A stretch of 5,628 bases of DNA from Roseimaritima sp. Lineage in GTDB: Bacteria > Planctomycetota > Planctomycetia > Pirellulales > Pirellulaceae. The stretch spans positions 1 to 5,628 of the forward strand of contig SLFV01000007.1 in the NCBI GenBank assembly GCA_007124075.1, read 5' to 3'. Positions within the stretch are counted from its first letter, which is position 1, and the number at the start of each line of letters is the position of its first letter. The notes beneath the pieces were generated by a model. That model saw nothing but the letters and a program-made list of their open reading frames with translations, searched no databases and was not told where the DNA came from. Positions 1 to 5,628 of this stretch are shown piece after piece. The position numbers were made by a program, and so were the translations under genes.

Positions 1-10
1 AGGAAACGGT
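1..10 (+). repeat. Short direct copy of the inverted-repeat end
   Basis: Bases 1-10 (aggaaacggt) are identical to bases 54-63, the outer end of the left arm of the inverted repeat, and then diverge. It could be the edge of a second, degraded element that begins before the window, or chance. The match is short, so confidence is low. Confidence 0.3.
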
Positions 11-52
11 ACCAATTAGGTTCACTTTGCCGAAATCCTGTGTTGTAGGCTT

Positions 53-178
53 TAGGAAACGGTTCGGAAATAACGTCGCCCTTGTTCTTTCTGTCCCGCC
101 GCACAGCGAACTGCGGGGGAAGATTGCGCAGCAGGGAGAGGCTCGGAAAAGACCGACGTTATTTCCGAACCGTTCCTA
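53..178. repeat. Long imperfect inverted repeat, possible MITE-like element
   Basis: The left arm 54-78 (aggaaacggttcggaaataa followed by cgtcg) is the reverse complement of the right arm 154-177 apart from one extra A. The inner 58-78 and 154-174 pair perfectly over 21 bases. Flanking TA bases at 53-54 and 177-178 continue the symmetry. The arms enclose about 75 bases that include a weaker five-pair stem (CCGCA at 99-103, TGCGG at 112-116). Arm length, total size near 126 bases and an intergenic position suit a non-autonomous miniature element or a dispersed repeat. A cruciform or regulatory hairpin ahead of the giant gene is an alternative. The large loop and absence of a T-run argue against a terminator. 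Confidence 0.6.
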
Positions 179-227
179 CGCAGGATGTGCCGCCGTTTTT
201 CCTGCCCCTCTCAGGTCACACGCGATT
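179..227 (+). promoter_or_regulatory. Short leader before the giant gene, no clear promoter or RBS
   Basis: The 49 bases between the inverted repeat and ATG 228 hold no convincing -35/-10 pair and no AGGAGG-like site. The closest purine run, cagg near 212-215, is about 13 bases upstream of the ATG and weak. Leaders without Shine-Dalgarno sequences are frequent in planctomycetes, so this does not argue against the start. If transcription begins further upstream, the inverted repeat would be part of the mRNA leader. Confidence 0.3.
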
Positions 228-3200
228 ATGGCTGACAAGTCCAAAAGAGTCTTTGATTTTTATCTATTGGAAGATCGCATCTTGCTGGATGGTGTGATCC
301 CTGATGCGGGGGAAGACACCGGGTCGTTGGAACAGGAATATGCCAGCCAACTGTTGGCACAGGCATTGGCGGCGGGAGTCGAAGCCGGCGACGGGTCGGA
401 AACCGATGCGGGGGCCGCCATGTCTGGCGGTCAAGCCGATCACGCAATGCAGCTTGATCACCTGTTGTGGACCAATGTGCAGGGCAACATCGATTCCACC
501 CGCCCGTTGGAGGTGGCCTTCCTGAGCTCTGAACCGGAGGATTGGACGTCCCTGCTTTCCCAAGTCCAGCCCCACGGGTCAGAGGAGACGCAATGGTTGG
601 TTTTTCAGGTCGACCTGCAAGAAAATCCGTTGCAGCGGATCACTGACACGCTGACACGGCTTCAAAATGTGGACGTCGTGCATCTATTGCCGGCAGTCGA
701 TCGGGTGACGGAATCGGGACACAGCCTGTTTGATAAGAACCTACTCGATGCAAACGCCGGGCAGATCTCAGGCTGGTCCGATTCGCTGGACATCAGCGGA
801 CAGATTCGGCTGTACGACTGCTGCGGGACCGATGCCCAGTGGCTGGCCGAGGCTCTGTCCGCGTTGTGTGATTGTGATGTCCAGGTCGCTTCGCGTAACG
901 ATGTAACGGAGGTTGCGGAAGCGGCAGACCTGGATACGCAGATCGCCATCGATGAATCAGCGGCCTTGATGACGGATCGTCACGAGTTGGTTTTTGTTGA
1001 TCGAGGTATTGCGGACTACCAGCAGATCCTTGCTGACCTGCAGCGGAACGTGGGGGGCGATCGACAATTGCAGATCGTCACGATTGACGATCAAAGCGAT
1101 GGCTTGCAACAGATCAGCGCGTATCTGCGGCAATGGGATACTCAGGTGGATGCGATTCATGTTCTGTCGCACAGCACCGACCGCGCGTTCAAGCTCGGCG
1201 ATACTTGGTTCGATTTGGCGGCGGTCAATGCTCGGCAAAGTGAGTTCGCTGCTTGGGCCGATGCGTTGAACGAAGGTGCCGACTTGCTGTTCTACGGTTG
1301 TAATCTGGCCAGTACCGACTCAGGTCGCGAGATCCTGTCCAACATGAGGGACTGGACCGGTGCCGACGTGGCCGCCAGCGAAACGGCAATTGGGGCCGAA
1401 AGCTTGGGGGGGAATTGGCTGCTGGAATATCAAGTTGGTGAGATTGAAACTCAAATCGTCGTCAGTGCGGCGTTGCAGCAAGAGTGGTACGGTTTACTCG
1501 ATACGTTTACGGTGACCAACGATAGTAATTCGGGGGCGGGTTCGTTTAGACAAGCGATCTTGGATGCCAATGCGCTGGCGGGGCACGATACGATCAACTT
1601 TGCCATCGGGGCCACGGGTAGTTTTCAGACGATTTCGAGTTCAAGTGCATTGACGATCACCGATAGCGTGACGATCAACGGTCAATCGCAAGGCGGAGCA
1701 GGTTATCAAGGCCAACCATTGATCTACATCACTCGTAGTGGTGGAGCCAGCTTCTCAGGGATCGAAGTCTTTGCCAGCAACGTCACCATTAACGGAATCG
1801 CCTTGGGCGGTTTTGGTCGTGATGGGATCTTGGTTGAAAACGTTAGCAATTTCACACTGCAGAACTCCGCTATCGGGCTTAACCCTCAAACGCTCGCCAG
1901 CAATGCGAACACAAGGGATGGCATTCGGCTCAACAATGTCAACGGAGCACTGATTGGTGGAACCGACTTCGCCGATCGGAATGTGATCGCATTCAACCAG
2001 GAACGCGGTGTGAATATCATCGGTTCCTCAAATAACATCGCGGTACTCGGAAATACCATCCAAAGTAATGTTCTGCTCGACCTTGATCTGGCTGGTAATG
2101 GGATCACCGCCAACGATACCGGTGATGGTGACTCTGGACCAAATGGTCTGCAGAATTTTCCGGTGATCAACTCCGCCCACACGACTCAAGACGGTACTCG
2201 GGTCATCGGGACGTTCAATTCGAACGCGAATACCACCTACCGTTTGGAGTTTTTCAATAACTTCATGGGCGACCAGCACAGCAGCGGCCACGGTGGGGGC
2301 CGAACGCTGTTGGGGGCGATTACGGTTACCACCGATAGTTCGGGTAATGCGACGTTTGATTCGACACTGGCTGGCTGGACGAATGCCGGAGACCGCGTCA
2401 CCGCCACGGCCACAGTCGATCTGGGAGGTGGTGATTTTGGCAGCACTTCCGAGTTTAGCCAGCAAGTGATTGCCACCAACGGGACTCTGTTCGATGTGGT
2501 CGAAAGCTACGAACGGAGTTTGGGATCGCTTGCCGACTACGAAATCAAAAGTGATCAATCGTGGGGCCAGTCCTTCCAAATCAACAGCGCTGATCCGACT
2601 CGAACTATTGATCAATTAGAGATTGCGTTACGTCGTGCTTCCGGTGGTACAGGGCAAAACCTGACCGTTTCCATCCGCGAAAGCTATAACGGCCCCGAAC
2701 TGGCCTCGGCTGCGATTTCGACCAGCAGTCTGTCAACGTCGCGGCAGTGGGTGACTCTCGATTTGAATGATTCGGTCACGCTCAACACAAACCAAACCTA
2801 CTTCATTCACGTCCGTACGAACTCGACAAACGGGCAAGTTTTTCTTGGCGTTGACGATAGCGGGACATACGGCCCTGGCTCCTTGCGCAATCACAGTGGT
2901 AGCTCTGAATCAGGTAAAGATGCGGTTTTCCGTTTGGTGGATGTCCAGGAGCACGGTAACGTTGTGGTCGTCACCACCGCAACCGACAACACCGGTGGTG
3001 ACACCAGTTCGATCGCTGCCTTGCAAGCCAGTCGCGGCGGGGACAATCGCATCTCGCTGCGGGAAGCGATCATGGCGGCCAACAATACAGCCAACTCGGG
3101 CGGTGTGCCTGACTTGATCGCCTTTGATGTTTGGACATGGAGCAATGTGACGATCACTGTCTCCGGTAGCGATTTAGCGAACCTCACCGATGCAGTTTCC

Positions 3201-5628
3201 ATCGATGGCTCAACCCAACGGGGCTACGATGGTAGTCCGATTGTTACCATCGCGGCTGGAACGGGCCGACAAATCGGATTGTCATTAGTCGCAGGCTCTA
3301 GCGGCAGCGAGATTCGTGGATTGAATATTCAAAGCTTCGCGTCCCATGGCATTAACATCAGCGGCTCCCACAATAATATCATTGCCGGTAATTGGATCGG
3401 GACCAACGCATTGGGTACCGGAACCGCAGGAAACGCCCTGGGGATCAACATCTGGAACTCGAACAACAATGTTATCGGAGGCATCACCGACGCCGATCGC
3501 AATGTGATCTCAGGCAACACCAATCTCGGACTCAACATCGCCGGCGGTTCCACGGGCACCCAGGTCCTGGGCAACTATATCGGGACGACAGCAAGCGGTC
3601 TGTCGGCGTTGGCCAACACCAACACCGGACTCAATATCAACAATGGCATCAACACCATCATCGGTGGCACGGTTGCTGGTTCTGGTAATGTCATTTCAGG
3701 AAACGGCAGCAATGGCATCTACGCTCAGAATGCGTCGGGTACACAAATTCTCGGGAATCTAATCGGACTGAATGCGACGGGGAATACCGCGATCGCAAAT
3801 AGTAATAACGGAGTATATCTCTGGCAAACGACCAATGTGACGATCGGCGATGGTACGGCTGCCGGACGGAATGTAATTTCCGGAAACAACTCACGGGGTA
3901 TTCTGATTGTACAATCGAGCGAAATCACGATTCGCGGCAACTACATTGGCACCGATATCTCGGGCAACGTTGATGTTAACGGCACGACACCTAATTTTCT
4001 TCGCTCTGGTATCGTGGTTGGCGAAGGCTCCACCCAGGTAACCGTTGGCGGCTACACGGCTGACGAGGGCAACGTTGTTTCAGGCAACAACTGGTTTGGG
4101 GTCGAGTTCGTCGGAACGGGCACGACCAACAACCTGATGGTGGGTAACATCGTCGGTCTCAATGCTTCGGGGACCGCTGCCTTGGGGAACTCGCAAGGTG
4201 GTGTCTCATTCTACAACGGCGCAACAGGAAACATCGTCGGCGGCGGTACGGCGGGATCGCGAAATGTCATCTCCGGCAACATGACCGACGGGGTTTATGT
4301 CGAATTAGCATCCGGTAATATAGTTCAAGGAAACTACATCGGACTGGCAAGCGACGGAACAACCGCGATTGGCAATCAGCGATACGGTGTTTACATACTG
4401 GAGGCCTCAGCGAACAACATCATCGGTACCGATAACGACGGCAATCACGATGCCACCGAAGGAAATGTGATTTCCGGGAACCTGCATGGCGTTTACGTTG
4501 ACGGAACCGGCACCAACAGCAACATCATCGCGGGGAACTTCATCGGGACCGATGCCACCGGTATGTTGGACCGAGGAAACTCGGCGCATGGTGTTTGGAT
4601 CGCCAACGGAGCCTCTAATAACTCCGTCGGCGGCACCCATGCCAACCAGCGGAATGTGATCTCCGGCAATCAGGGAACGGGAGTCCTCGTTGAAAATGCA
4701 GGGACCAGCGGGAACGCAATTGTAGGTAATTTTGTTGGCACCGACGCTACGGGAATGAACGCCCTGGGCAATGCGGGCTCTGGGGTCGCGGTCTGGGGCT
4801 GGGCCGAAAACACCATCATCGGTGGTGCGGCCGATGGCGCGGGAAACGTGGTCTCCGGGAACGGGGCGGCTGGGATTCTGATCTCCGGTAACAATACGAA
4901 CAACACCACCATCCAAGGCAATCTGGTTGGAGTCAATGCCGACGCCACCGCTACACTTGGAAACCAAAGCGACGGAATCTGGGTCGGCAGTGGTGCGTCT
5001 CAAGTGACGATCGGCGGTACCGTTTCAGGGGCTGCGAATGTCATCGGCGGCAATACCTTTTCAGGCATTGCGGTTGACGGCGGTGGAACTACCGATGTCG
5101 TGATCCAAGGGAATTTCATTGGCACGAACTCGAGCGGAACCCTCAACCTTGGCAACGGGCTGGATGGCATTCTGATCAGCAACGGAGCCAGCAACGTGTC
5201 GATCGGCGGCACGATTGCGGGTGCGGGTAACGCGATCGCGTTCAATGTTCGCGATGGTGTTCGCATCGACAGCACCGCAGGCAGCGGCAATGCGATCTTA
5301 GGCAACCGCATCTACAGCAACGGCGGTTTAGGTATCAACCTGGTCGGCGGTAGCGAGAATGCGTTCGGCGTGACGGCCAATGACCTGGGTGATGCCGATA
5401 CCGGCCCGAATGGATTGCAAAACTTTCCGGTGCTGACGGGTGCTCAAGGAACGTCGTTTGGAGTTGTCGTCCAAGGAAGTCTGAACAGCACTGCCAACCG
5501 CACCTTCCGCATCGAGGTGTTCGCGAATACCGCGGCCGATCCCAGTGGTCATGGTGAAGGCCAGCGTTACATCGGGGCATTCCATGTCACCACCGATGGT
5601 GCGGGGAATGTCAGCTTCGACGAAACCG
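228..5628 (+). CDS. Giant DUF4347 / CSLREA-type parallel beta-helix repeat protein, 3' truncated by window
   Basis: This single frame is open from ATG 228 to the window edge (1800 codons plus one base) with no stop, so the C-terminus is missing. Domain order seen in the translation: a LEDRILLDG motif (residues 14-22), a degenerate DUF4347-like region (about 95-230), DUF4347 (about 253-425), a short beta-helix (426-627), a cap (628-749), an extra sandwich-like domain (750-912), then a CSLREA-type start and a long beta-helix array (about 913-1716) and a second cap (1717 on). Families with this architecture are very large exported or surface proteins of planctomycetes and other aquatic bacteria, so an adhesin or matrix role is inferred; no enzyme activity is demonstrated. 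There is no classical hydrophobic signal peptide. ATG 228 is chosen because it is the first in-frame ATG and places the sorting-type motif at the extreme N-terminus. The frame has no stop upstream to base 1, so an earlier non-ATG start cannot be formally excluded. No clear Shine-Dalgarno sequence precedes it. The only five cysteines lie at residues 198-358; the remaining 1440 or so residues appear cysteine-free. Confidence 0.93.
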   Translation, partial: MADKSKRVFDFYLLEDRILLDGVIPDAGEDTGSLEQEYASQLLAQALAAGVEAGDGSETDAGAAMSGGQADHAMQLDHLLWTNVQGNIDSTRPLEVAFLSSEPEDWTSLLSQVQPHGSEETQWLVFQVDLQENPLQRITDTLTRLQNVDVVHLLPAVDRVTESGHSLFDKNLLDANAGQISGWSDSLDISGQIRLYDCCGTDAQWLAEALSALCDCDVQVASRNDVTEVAEAADLDTQIAIDESAALMTDRHELVFVDRGIADYQQILADLQRNVGGDRQLQIVTIDDQSDGLQQISAYLRQWDTQVDAIHVLSHSTDRAFKLGDTWFDLAAVNARQSEFAAWADALNEGADLLFYGCNLASTDSGREILSNMRDWTGADVAASETAIGAESLGGNWLLEYQVGEIETQIVVSAALQQEWYGLLDTFTVTNDSNSGAGSFRQAILDANALAGHDTINFAIGATGSFQTISSSSALTITDSVTINGQSQGGAGYQGQPLIYITRSGGASFSGIEVFASNVTINGIALGGFGRDGILVENVSNFTLQNSAIGLNPQTLASNANTRDGIRLNNVNGALIGGTDFADRNVIAFNQERGVNIIGSSNNIAVLGNTIQSNVLLDLDLAGNGITANDTGDGDSGPNGLQNFPVINSAHTTQDGTRVIGTFNSNANTTYRLEFFNNFMGDQHSSGHGGGRTLLGAITVTTDSSGNATFDSTLAGWTNAGDRVTATATVDLGGGDFGSTSEFSQQVIATNGTLFDVVESYERSLGSLADYEIKSDQSWGQSFQINSADPTRTIDQLEIALRRASGGTGQNLTVSIRESYNGPELASAAISTSSLSTSRQWVTLDLNDSVTLNTNQTYFIHVRTNSTNGQVFLGVDDSGTYGPGSLRNHSGSSESGKDAVFRLVDVQEHGNVVVVTTATDNTGGDTSSIAALQASRGGDNRISLREAIMAANNTANSGGVPDLIAFDVWTWSNVTITVSGSDLANLTDAVSIDGSTQRGYDGSPIVTIAAGTGRQIGLSLVAGSSGSEIRGLNIQSFASHGINISGSHNNIIAGNWIGTNALGTGTAGNALGINIWNSNNNVIGGITDADRNVISGNTNLGLNIAGGSTGTQVLGNYIGTTASGLSALANTNTGLNINNGINTIIGGTVAGSGNVISGNGSNGIYAQNASGTQILGNLIGLNATGNTAIANSNNGVYLWQTTNVTIGDGTAAGRNVISGNNSRGILIVQSSEITIRGNYIGTDISGNVDVNGTTPNFLRSGIVVGEGSTQVTVGGYTADEGNVVSGNNWFGVEFVGTGTTNNLMVGNIVGLNASGTAALGNSQGGVSFYNGATGNIVGGGTAGSRNVISGNMTDGVYVELASGNIVQGNYIGLASDGTTAIGNQRYGVYILEASANNIIGTDNDGNHDATEGNVISGNLHGVYVDGTGTNSNIIAGNFIGTDATGMLDRGNSAHGVWIANGASNNSVGGTHANQRNVISGNQGTGVLVENAGTSGNAIVGNFVGTDATGMNALGNAGSGVAVWGWAENTIIGGAADGAGNVVSGNGAAGILISGNNTNNTTIQGNLVGVNADATATLGNQSDGIWVGSGASQVTIGGTVSGAANVIGGNTFSGIAVDGGGTTDVVIQGNFIGTNSSGTLNLGNGLDGILISNGASNVSIGGTIAGAGNAIAFNVRDGVRIDSTAGSGNAILGNRIYSNGGLGINLVGGSENAFGVTANDLGDADTGPNGLQNFPVLTGAQGTSFGVVVQGSLNSTANRTFRIEVFANTAADPSGHGEGQRYIGAFHVTTDGAGNVSFDET
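258..296 (+). other. N-terminal LEPR-XLL-like sorting motif (LEDRILLDG)
   Basis: Residues 11-23 read FYLLEDRILLDGV, following a basic stretch (KSKR at residues 4-7). The pattern resembles the short LEPR-XLL / LEPRxLFDA-type motif found at the N-termini of very large exported proteins, including DUF4347 proteins, in planctomycetes and some proteobacteria. Asp replaces Pro in LEPR here, as in the LEDR variant common in planctomycetes. Its mechanism is not established; a role in export or sorting is inferred from where it occurs. The stretch is too short and too charged to be a normal Sec signal peptide. Confidence 0.7.
510..917 (+). other. Degenerate DUF4347-like domain (first of a tandem pair)
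   Basis: Residues about 95-230 align by eye with the DUF4347 domain that follows, at a nearly constant offset of about 158-161 residues. The start VAFLSSEPEDWTSLL matches LVFVDRGIADYQQIL. VDVVHLLPAVDR (149-160) matches VDAIHVLSHSTDR. QIRLYDCC (192-199) matches the segment ending LLFYGCN. CDVQVASRND matches GADVAASETA. At the position of the conserved histidine (His315 in the second copy) this copy has Ala156, whereas the cysteine is kept as Cys198. Four cysteines cluster here (198, 199, 214, 216). I infer a duplicated, diverged and probably inactive copy. The alignment was made by eye; a profile or structure comparison could show instead that it is an unrelated spacer. Confidence 0.6.
984..1502 (+). 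other. DUF4347 domain
   Basis: Residues about 253-425 carry the family landmarks in order: ELVFVDRGIADYQQILADL at the start, the DGLQQIS segment, IHVLSHS (His315), FKLGDTWFDLAAV, WADALNEGADLLFYGCNLA (Cys358), TGADVAASETAIG and GGNWLLEYQVGEIE, ending in WYGLL. DUF4347 is a known N-terminal domain of giant bacterial surface proteins, usually followed by repeat arrays, as here. The His-x(42)-Cys arrangement, each at the end of a hydrophobic strand, recalls the His/Cys dyad of clan CD (caspase-like) peptidases; that link is my inference. The usual SHG is SHS here. Length and order otherwise look complete. Confidence 0.85.
1503..2108 (+). other. First parallel beta-helix module (short)
   Basis: Residues 426-627 begin with FTVTNDSNSGAGSFRQAILD, the usual opening of CSLREA-like right-handed beta-helix modules (SFRQAI at 439-444 in place of SLREAI). 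They continue with HDTINF, SVTINGQS and coil-like turns such as VTINGIALGG, DGILVENVSNFTLQNSAIG, IGGTDFADRNVIAFN and NNIAVLGNTI. Only about one super-repeat is present, in contrast to the ten units of the second module. The fold is inferred from the pattern of short hydrophobic strands and Asn/Gly turns. Such modules occur in extracellular adhesins and polysaccharide-active proteins, but no catalytic residues are evident. Confidence 0.75.
2109..2474 (+). other. Beta-sandwich-like cap of first helix module (copy 1)
   Basis: Residues 628-749 start at ANDTGDGDSGPNGLQNFPV and continue with GTFNSNANTTYRLEFFNN, a GHGGGRTLLGAITVTTD segment, SGNATFD, and a final strand region ending SEFSQQVIA. This is the usual closing unit of CSLREA-type modules, in which a beta-helix is followed by a small sandwich of about 110-120 residues. 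A closely related copy begins at base 5376. The typical family form has a cysteine before the SGYGEG-like turn; this copy has none. A structural cap role for the helix is inferred. Confidence 0.75.
2475..2963 (+). other. Intervening sandwich-like domain (choice-of-anchor R-like)
   Basis: Residues about 750-912 separate the two helix modules. The pattern SWGQSFQINS, TIDQLEIALRR, GQNLTVSIRE, WVTLDLNDSVTLNTNQTYFI and HVRTNS resembles the beta-sandwich domains that report instrument-like "SF... I..v.l.l... ltv.i... vtL..g..Y.I" motifs, such as choice-of-anchor R domains of surface proteins. Those are generally extracellular and of unknown ligand. The assignment rests on strand pattern only. It could equally be another carbohydrate-binding-like or FN3-like sandwich. 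Confidence 0.5.
2964..3338 (+). other. CSLREA-type start of second beta-helix module
   Basis: Residues 913 to about 1037 open with VVVTTATDNTGGDTSSIAAL and reach ISLREAIMAANNT at 942-954, a clear CSLREA-like motif in the variant without the cysteine. PDLIAFDV, VTITVSGSDL, AVSIDGSTQRGYDG and EIRGLNIQSF follow, the normal first coils of this helix family. This marks the beginning of a second, complete module inside the same protein, after the intervening sandwich-like domain. Confidence 0.8.
3339..5375 (+). repeat. Ten-unit array of ~64-residue beta-helix super-repeats
   Basis: The motif [RGA]NV[IV][SG]GN recurs with its Asn at residues 1092, 1154, 1215, 1282, 1346, 1413, 1476, 1540 and 1604, and as GNAIAFN at 1668. 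Spacings are 62, 61, 67, 64, 67, 63, 64, 64 and 64 residues, about 192 bases. Each unit also has one GN-x-[IV]-G-[TLV] motif (GNWIGT, GNYIGT, GNLIGL, GNFIGT and others), a short ATG-x-x-ALGN-like segment, a G-[VI]-x-[VI] strand and an [IV]GG-T-x-AG turn. This suggests three helix coils of about 21 residues per unit, with Asn ladders at the turns. The DNA is similar at the conserved motif (for example aatgtgatctccggcaa at 4653) but codons differ among units. The array suggests growth by duplication followed by drift. Confidence 0.9.
5376..5628 (+). other. Beta-sandwich-like cap, copy 2, cut by window edge
   Basis: Residues 1717 to 1800 repeat the first cap: ANDLGDADTGPNGLQNFPV, then GSLNSTANRTFRIEVFAN, DPSGHGEGQRYIGAFHVTTD and GNVSFDET, where the window ends. 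PNGLQNFPV is identical in both copies, at residues 638 and 1727. This copy is closer than the first to the family's common DPSGYGEG form. About 35-40 further residues would complete it. What follows is unseen. Confidence 0.8.

Noticed and set aside
53..178. Inverted repeat as a transcription terminator
   Set aside because: The 75-base spacer is too large and no T-run follows either arm.
82..297. + strand ORF of 71 codons starting with TTG 82
   Set aside because: It overlaps the inverted repeat and the start of the giant gene in another frame, has no recognisable domain, and begins with a non-ATG codon.
2028..2615. - strand ORF of 195 codons
   Set aside because: It lies wholly inside the giant gene, opposite its first helix, cap and intervening domain. 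The + strand frame shows clear family motifs throughout, so this is a shadow.
4407..5003. - strand ORF of 198 codons with repeating GDH/RDD-like segments
   Set aside because: Its periodicity simply mirrors the repeat array on the + strand; no independent domain or start signal is visible.
3339..5375. CRISPR array or DNA-level satellite
   Set aside because: The ~192-base periodicity is a protein-coding repeat with drifting codons and an uninterrupted frame, not short identical repeats with unique spacers.
1..5628. Pectate lyase or other polysaccharide lyase in the beta-helix
   Set aside because: The coils are the generic CSLREA-type Asn/Gly pattern and no recognisable catalytic Asp/Arg/Lys motif of lyase families was seen.

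Overview
The window looks like the 5' part of one very large surface or secreted protein gene from a planctomycete, probably a Rhodopirellula or Pirellula-like marine bacterium. The reasons are the N-terminal LE-x-R-x-LL type motif, the DUF4347 domain, CSLREA-type beta-helix starts, a middling GC content judged by eye, and the lack of a clear Shine-Dalgarno sequence. The taxonomic call is inference. No RNA gene, transposase, CRISPR array or second credible gene is visible.

Layout: bases 1-227 are non-coding and contain a long imperfect inverted repeat (about 53-178) that resembles a small non-autonomous mobile or dispersed repeat. From ATG 228 a single + strand reading frame stays open to the last base, giving 1800 codons plus one base with no stop. 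The gene therefore continues beyond the window. All other ORFs of 70-200 codons are shadows of this frame.

The protein reads, in order: an N-terminal sorting-type motif (residues 11-23); an acidic linker; a degenerate DUF4347-like domain (about 95-230), apparently not recognisable by its key motif; a more typical DUF4347 domain (about 253-425); a first short beta-helix module (about 426-627) closed by a beta-sandwich-like cap (628-749); a separate sandwich-like domain (about 750-912); and a second module. This second module begins with an ISLREAI motif (942-948), runs through ten units of about 64 residues rich in GNVISGN and GNxIGT, and closes with a second copy of the cap (from 1717), which the window edge cuts.

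The most interesting points are the apparent tandem duplication of DUF4347, in which the first copy has lost the conserved histidine but gained a four-cysteine cluster; the SHG-to-SHS change in the second copy; the regular 64-residue super-repeat; and the reuse of the same helix-plus-cap module with different helix lengths. The likely role is an extracellular adhesin-like or matrix protein. No substrate or partner can be read from the sequence.
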